From JAZNOL01 sp045580815 (GTDB lineage Bacteria; Bacillota; Clostridia; RUG12999), in the NCBI GenBank assembly GCA_045580815.1, contig JAZNOL010000098.1:1-35699 (forward strand): a stretch of 35,699 nucleotides of DNA, given 5' to 3'. The notes under the pieces are model-generated. The model was not told where the DNA came from, ran no database searches, and was given only the letters and a program-made list of their open reading frames with translations. A program made the position numbers and the translations under genes. This document shows positions 33,865 to 35,699 of the stretch, one piece after another. The first letter of the stretch is position 1, and the number at the start of each line of letters is the position of its first letter.

Positions 33865-34821
33865 TCAGGTATCTTTTGTTTTATTTTTTGACACGTTTTC
33901 AGACACGGCTGGTAATGTATGTTGTTTCTTTTTGGTGGCGGAAATTGCTTTTTGCCATGAGTCGTATGATGCATATATCGGTGCAGTTGCAGTTTTATTT
34001 GCTTTATAATTTAGTGTTCGGTATTTTTTCGGAGAGTAGTGAGTATAGGCTTTAAAAGTTTTTGAAAAATGTGCAGAATCTGTGAACCCGATATTTTGCA
34101 TTATTTCCGAAATTGACATTGTTGTTAATTCTAACTTTGTGCGGGCATAAAGCATTCGTTTAGATGTGATATATTTCATTGGTGATGTATCTGTTAAAGC
34201 TTTAAATTTTCTGATAAACCATGTTGGATGCATATGTGCCATATCTGCCAGCATTTGTATTGAAAAATCATAATCTAGGTGTTCTTCGATAAACTGAAGA
34301 ATATTATCCATTGTGTATATATTATTTTCGGTTGATGTGGCACCCGATTCTTCAATAAATATTGATATCAGAGACAGCAATAATGAATTACATTTTAACA
34401 CCGAAACCGGAGAGGATTTTCGCCCTTCGGTAATTATGGATATCAGTGTTTCTTTAACTTTTTTTGGCTTATGTGGTTTGATTACATACGGAAATGAAAA
34501 TAAATCGAAAAAGTTTTTTCCGTGAGAATCAAACCGAAAGCTAATCCATATTTTTTGTGACGGTCTGACAGTTTCGTTGTATTCAAAATATATGGAATGT
34601 TGCATACCCGCAGGAATCAACAGCATATCGCCCGCCTTCAAAATATAAGTGACTTTTTTTTCAGGAAGTGTCAGAATAAATTTGCAACTTCCGTTAATCA
34701 TAAAATACATTTTATTTGACAGGTCATAAATATTTTCAAGATTATAATTATCAACAATCACACAATTGTCGCCGGTCAGATATTCAATGTGCGATTCGTT
34801 AATAATTTTTTTAATATCCAT
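33865..34821 (-). CDS. AraC-family transcriptional regulator with cupin sensor domain
   Basis: A 318-residue regulator. The N-terminal half is a cupin-type sensing domain (ILKAGDMLLIPAGMQHSIYF, about residues 60-80). The C-terminal half has two HTH motifs: FSIQMLADMAHMHPTWFIRKFKALTDTSPMKYI and then ISEIMQNIGFTDSAHFSKTFKAYTHYSPKKYR, the AraC/XylS signature. A basic, low-complexity tail of about 40 residues follows the DNA-binding domain. The open frame extends 17 codons upstream, but AGGTGA four bases before the ATG at 34819-34821 fixes the start. It is divergent from a secreted-protein gene, the usual arrangement for sugar-responsive control; the ligand is unknown. Confidence 0.92.
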   Translation of the reverse strand: MDIKKIINESHIEYLTGDNCVIVDNYNLENIYDLSNKMYFMINGSCKFILTLPEKKVTYILKAGDMLLIPAGMQHSIYFEYNETVRPSQKIWISFRFDSHGKNFFDLFSFPYVIKPHKPKKVKETLISIITEGRKSSPVSVLKCNSLLLSLISIFIEESGATSTENNIYTMDNILQFIEEHLDYDFSIQMLADMAHMHPTWFIRKFKALTDTSPMKYITSKRMLYARTKLELTTMSISEIMQNIGFTDSAHFSKTFKAYTHYSPKKYRTLNYKANKTATAPIYASYDSWQKAISATKKKQHTLPAVSENVSKNKTKDT

Positions 34822-34875
34822 AAAATCACCTACTACAATAATATAATACAAAATTCCGATAATTATATACATTTA

Positions 34876-34907
34876 CAATTTAACTATATCATGATATAAT
34901 CAAATTG
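34876..34907. promoter_or_regulatory. 32-bp dyad inside the araC promoter (candidate operator)
   Basis: A perfect inner palindrome TATATCATGATATA (34885-34898), with outer arms CAATTT (34876-34881) and AAATTG (34902-34907) on the same centre. It covers the spacer and -10 box of the leftward promoter. Likely a regulatory site; whether for the AraC protein itself is inference, as AraC sites are more often direct repeats. Confidence 0.5.
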
Positions 34908-34911
34908 TCAA
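34883..34911 (-). promoter_or_regulatory. Promoter of the AraC-family gene
   Basis: On the minus strand: -35 TTGACA (34911-34906), 17-nt spacer, -10 TATAGT (34888-34883). The ATG is about 60 nt downstream. Confidence 0.8.
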
Positions 34912-34968
34912 GTGGTTTTTGCAAAAAATAACAGCAAATTTGGACACAAAGAACAGCAATTTCAGAGC

Positions 34969-34996
34969 TTGAAAAATCCTGTTTGTCTGTTATAAT
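34969..34996 (+). promoter_or_regulatory. Promoter of the secreted-protein gene
   Basis: -35 TTGAAA (34969-34974), 16-nt spacer, -10 TATAAT (34991-34996) preceded by TGT (extended -10). The start codon is about 35 nt further on. The dyad at 34876-34907 lies about 60 bp upstream of this -35, a possible activator position. Confidence 0.7.
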
Positions 34997-35031
34997 AAAA
35001 TTATATTATAATGAAAAGGAGAAAATGAAAC

Positions 35032-35699
35032 ATGAAAAAACTCTTATCGGCAATTCTGACACTTGCTATGACAATGTCGCTTTTGTGCGTTGTTCCGTCA
35101 AGTGCAGAAACTGTGTCGCTTTCGGATGAGCCTACATTTTATGATGATTTCTCATCCTACACAAGCGAAAATTCAGCCATAGAAGCTCTCACAAGCATTA
35201 GCGGTACATATCAGGAGCTTGCACGTGGTGACGGTTATACATGGAAACTTTCCGGAACAAATGTAGGTGCGGCAGGATATGACCATCCCGGTAAAGGGCA
35301 GGTAACAAACGGACAGCTTGTAATTACCGACGACTGGAAATGGGGCACAGGTGCAGTGCTTGACATGGGTGATATTAAACTTGACACCGTAAAACAGATT
35401 AAGTTTGATTCTTATGGCGAAGCATCACTTAAATTTCTCGTAGGTTCTGATGAGAGAATGGCGCATTATGAAATCGGTCAGAACAGAAGCGGAAGTCAGG
35501 GTGGCTATCAGCCTGCCGGTACAACAAAGAGCGACCTGTATTTTGTTAAAAAACTTGTGTCGGACAGTGCGGCAGAAAATATAGACGAAAACAGTCTTAG
35601 TATTTATCACGTTGATGAAAACAGCGACGGCGTATGTGATGTACCGAACAGTACAGTTAAAAACTGGACAATTAAATTCAGCGGAAACACAATTTCATG
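35032..35699 (+). CDS. Secreted protein, beta-sandwich-like N-terminus (partial, runs off the window)
   Basis: 222 codons open to the right edge. The N-terminus is a clear signal peptide: MKKLLSAILTLAMTMSLLC, hydrophobic to about residue 20, with probable cleavage after VPSSA at residue 26. The mature part begins with acidic residues and FYDDFSSYTSEN, a start often seen in LamG/concanavalin-like extracellular domains, followed by WKLSGTNVG and NGQLVITDDWKWGTGAVLDMG strands. No catalytic motif is visible yet. AAAAGGAG lies 12 nt before this ATG; an earlier ATG at 35025 is in another frame. Probably a surface or polysaccharide-related protein controlled by the divergent AraC regulator (inference). 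Confidence 0.8.
   Translation, partial: MKKLLSAILTLAMTMSLLCVVPSSAETVSLSDEPTFYDDFSSYTSENSAIEALTSISGTYQELARGDGYTWKLSGTNVGAAGYDHPGKGQVTNGQLVITDDWKWGTGAVLDMGDIKLDTVKQIKFDSYGEASLKFLVGSDERMAHYEIGQNRSGSQGGYQPAGTTKSDLYFVKKLVSDSAAENIDENSLSIYHVDENSDGVCDVPNSTVKNWTIKFSGNTIS

Noticed and set aside
33747..34055. A 102-codon plus-strand open frame between the terminator and the AraC gene
   Set aside because: Most of it is antisense to the 3' end of the AraC gene, its residue pattern is hydrophobic and irregular, and no ribosome binding site precedes it.
1..35699. tRNA or rRNA genes
   Set aside because: No CCA-ended cloverleaf or rRNA-like conserved stretch was recognised by eye in the intergenic regions; nearly all space is protein-coding.

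Overview
The window looks like a chromosomal segment of a low-to-moderate-GC, gut-type Clostridia (Bacillota). The evidence is gene order and protein types: a yicC-remA-gmk-rpoZ-priA-def-fmt-rsmB-rlmN-stp-pknB-rsgA-rpe-thiN block, a PASTA-domain Ser/Thr kinase, DUF624, CvpA and DUF5711 proteins, ThyX instead of ThyA, strong GGAGG ribosome binding sites and sigma-A-like promoters. I cannot name a species from sequence alone.

Region 1 (1-18508, minus strand) is one long, tightly packed run of 20 housekeeping genes read leftward from a clear promoter at 18480-18508 (TTGACT, 17 nt, TATAAT). It covers RNA and nucleotide metabolism (yicC, gmk, rpoZ), restart of replication forks (priA), N-terminal formyl handling (def, fmt), rRNA modification (rsmB, rlmN), a kinase/phosphatase signalling pair (pknB/stp), ribosome assembly (rsgA), pentose and thiamine metabolism (rpe, thiN), several membrane proteins and an M16 peptidase-like pair cut by the left edge. 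Most neighbours overlap or are separated by under 60 nt. Compared with Bacillus subtilis, coaBC is missing between rpoZ and priA and a YugP-type membrane peptidase sits between fmt and rsmB.

Region 2 (18579-19350, plus strand) is a small two-gene regulatory unit: an XRE repressor-like protein and a four-helix membrane protein. Its perfect promoter is bracketed by two copies of a 22-bp operator-like sequence, and a strong terminator closes it.

Region 3 (19417-30387, plus strand) is a second housekeeping operon from an extended -10 promoter: a TagA/WecG glycosyltransferase, thyX and tmk (dTMP to dTDP), polA, coaE, a lytic transglycosylase, an M18 aminopeptidase, a SNF2 helicase and a Sfp-type phosphopantetheinyl transferase.

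Region 4 (30388-32240) is accessory DNA, visibly richer in A+T: three small genes (DUF4279, a minimal HExxH zincin-like protein, DUF5071). Two of them are followed, starting right after the stop codon, by a diverged copy of the same ~90-nt unit. Two further diverged copies of the unit's core lie beyond a 127-bp MITE-like palindromic element. This cassette-like layout is the least explained part of the window.

Region 5 (32241-35699) holds a cytoplasmic metallophosphoesterase ending in a strong bidirectional terminator, then an AraC-type regulator divergent from a secreted protein that runs off the right edge. A 32-bp dyad lies inside the araC promoter.

Many genes start with TTG, or at an ATG downstream of the longest open frame. 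I moved starts where a Shine-Dalgarno sequence decided the matter and say so in each entry.
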